DNA from: Oenanthe sinensis
Lineage: Eukaryota; Streptophyta; Magnoliopsida; Apiales; Apiaceae
Length of the DNA stretch: 64,000 bases
NCBI GenBank assembly: GCA_028671895.1
Contig: CM053794.1
Location: 39,510,501-39,574,500, forward strand
Direction of reading: 5' to 3'
The notes below the pieces were generated by a model. That model worked only from the letters and a program-made list of their open reading frames with translations. It made no database searches and was not told where the DNA came from. Positions within the stretch are counted from its first letter, which is position 1. Each line of letters starts with the position of its first letter. The position numbers and the translations under genes were made by a program. Positions 62,712 to 64,000 of this stretch are shown here, one piece after another.

Positions 62712-64000
62712 TTATTCCTTAAAACCAATTAGCAGCCTCTTGTTTAGTTGTAGTACATTAGTACAATTGATAGTTTTGTAATGTAATAATCCCCATATGT
62801 AGTACTATGTGTTTTCGGAACAGATATGCTGTTTAGTATGGGGGTTAAATATCAAGTAGCGATTGATTGCGATTAAATATATTTAAATAAGTGACTGATT
62901 ACAAATTTGACTCATATTAATTACTGTTTTTCTTTTTTGTTAACAATCGTCAAAGTCAATTGATTTTTAACTGTTAACGGTCAAAAGAAACTAAGGTGGC
63001 AAATCGTGATATAGCAGTGACATATCAATTACACTGACTTTAATTACAAAAAATAAAAAACATATATACATACATAAATATATAATATATACACCTCTAC
63101 ATACACTCACTTTCTTTTCCGGTAGTTGCCGGCTCCATGGAGGCTCCCACCGTTAACCATTCTCTCCATCCTCTTTATTCTTCTCTCTTTCGTGTCCATC
63201 TCTGCCTTTTTCTCCCTCATCTTTTTCCCTAGGGATGCGTATACACACACAAAGACATTAAAACATATACACGCTCCTACATATCCTCCTCCACCCATTG
63301 CTCCGATTCATCACCGTTGGCAACCACTCCCTCTTTAATAGTACAATCACAAGATTTATATGATTCCCAAATGATATATACTTCGTATGCTTCTATAATC
63401 CGATCAGGAATAAGTTCAATTGATCGATCGATTGAAAATTTTAAAAGAAAAATTAGGGTTTTAATTTTCCCCCTTTTCTTCCCGTTTCTTCATTCATACT
63501 ATAATGTTATTTGCAATTTTTGTTATTTAACTTGTATATTACATGTTAGCACGCACAATCAGCCAACCAAGTGCCAAGTCACATATTAACGGAAATTTAA
63601 ACGATTTACGTTATGCTTGGCTAAAATTTAGGTTGATTCTAACGTTTTGAACAAAATTACGAAATTAGTGATTAATATGAATCAAATTTGCAATCTTGAT
63701 ATATTTAAACGCAATTAATTAGCTACTTCAACTACTTTATATTTAACCCGTTTAGTATGTGTATTAGTCGATTAAGAATGGAGAGTGAATTAACTGTTTG
63801 AAGCCGGTAGATTTATATATATTCACGGTTTGTTTTATACTATTACCTTTTTTGAGTTTAATAATGTACTTATTTATTTATTACTCCTCCCATTTTAACT
63901 GTTTTTGACTCTTTTATATGTAATTTAATTTAAAATGTTAAAAAAAATCGTATCTAAACATAACTAATTTTTATAAAATTTATTATATCAAATAAAAGTT
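62712..64000. other. Downstream spacer with one unexplained short ORF
   Basis: Mostly AT-rich. At 63126-63338 (plus) a 70-residue frame starts MPAPWRLPPLTI, has one strong hydrophobic stretch (ILSILFILLSFVSISAFFSL) and ends with a Pro/His-rich part. It lies in a locally less AT-rich patch (63100-63330). It could be a first exon of a membrane protein continuing outside the window, or chance. I see no splice partner and do not call it a gene. Confidence 0.35.

Noticed and set aside
63126..63338. Possible small membrane peptide gene
   Set aside because: One hydrophobic stretch in a 70-residue ORF near the window edge; no recognisable family, splice partner or promoter, so it is left as a note in the spacer entry.

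Overview
The window is nuclear DNA of a flowering plant, most likely a eudicot. Genes have many short exons, AT-rich GT-AG introns and long AT-rich spacers littered with transposon debris, and every recognisable protein is closest in my memory to an Arabidopsis-type plant protein. I cannot name the species. All exon borders below were set by eye from splice signals, reading-frame continuity and family resemblance. The summed coding lengths of the six intact models are each divisible by three.

Layout. 3-4831 (+): rhomboid-like protease with a C-terminal UBA domain (RBL15 type). 7154-8204 (+): small organelle-type ribosomal protein uS17. 11032-25981 (+): 32-exon ubiquitin-specific protease of the UBP12/UBP13 (USP7-like) group. 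27294-32503 (-): 10-exon AMP1-type glutamate carboxypeptidase. 32.5-42.1 kb: gene-poor block with a LINE remnant, a 17-copy ACGGG array, a hAT-like MITE and two Mutator-like elements whose target-site duplications are still perfect. 42140-42895 (-): SAM-domain protein. 44.87-57.7 kb: remnant of a mitochondrial D-lactate dehydrogenase gene split by 11 kb of other DNA. That DNA holds two copies of a broken FNBP4-like WW-domain gene, one apparently intact 243-residue gene of unknown function, a hAT-like repeat and a copia fragment. 61071-62711 (+): two-exon carboxylesterase of the CXE15 type.

Gene relationships. There are no operons, and each gene is read on its own. Two loci touch ubiquitin biology (a UBA-domain rhomboid and a USP7-like deubiquitinase), and AMP1 and CXE15 types act in shoot meristem/hormone control and strigolactone turnover. 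From memory, Arabidopsis UBP12 (At5g06600), D-LDH (At5g06580) and CXE15 (At5g06570) lie side by side, so 11-63 kb looks like a conserved block that has been invaded by other genes and transposons.

The part most worth a second look is 44.8-57.7 kb, where gene decay, segmental duplication and transposon insertion overlap around one intact uncharacterised gene. I see no CRISPR array, rRNA, convincing tRNA or bacterial-type system.
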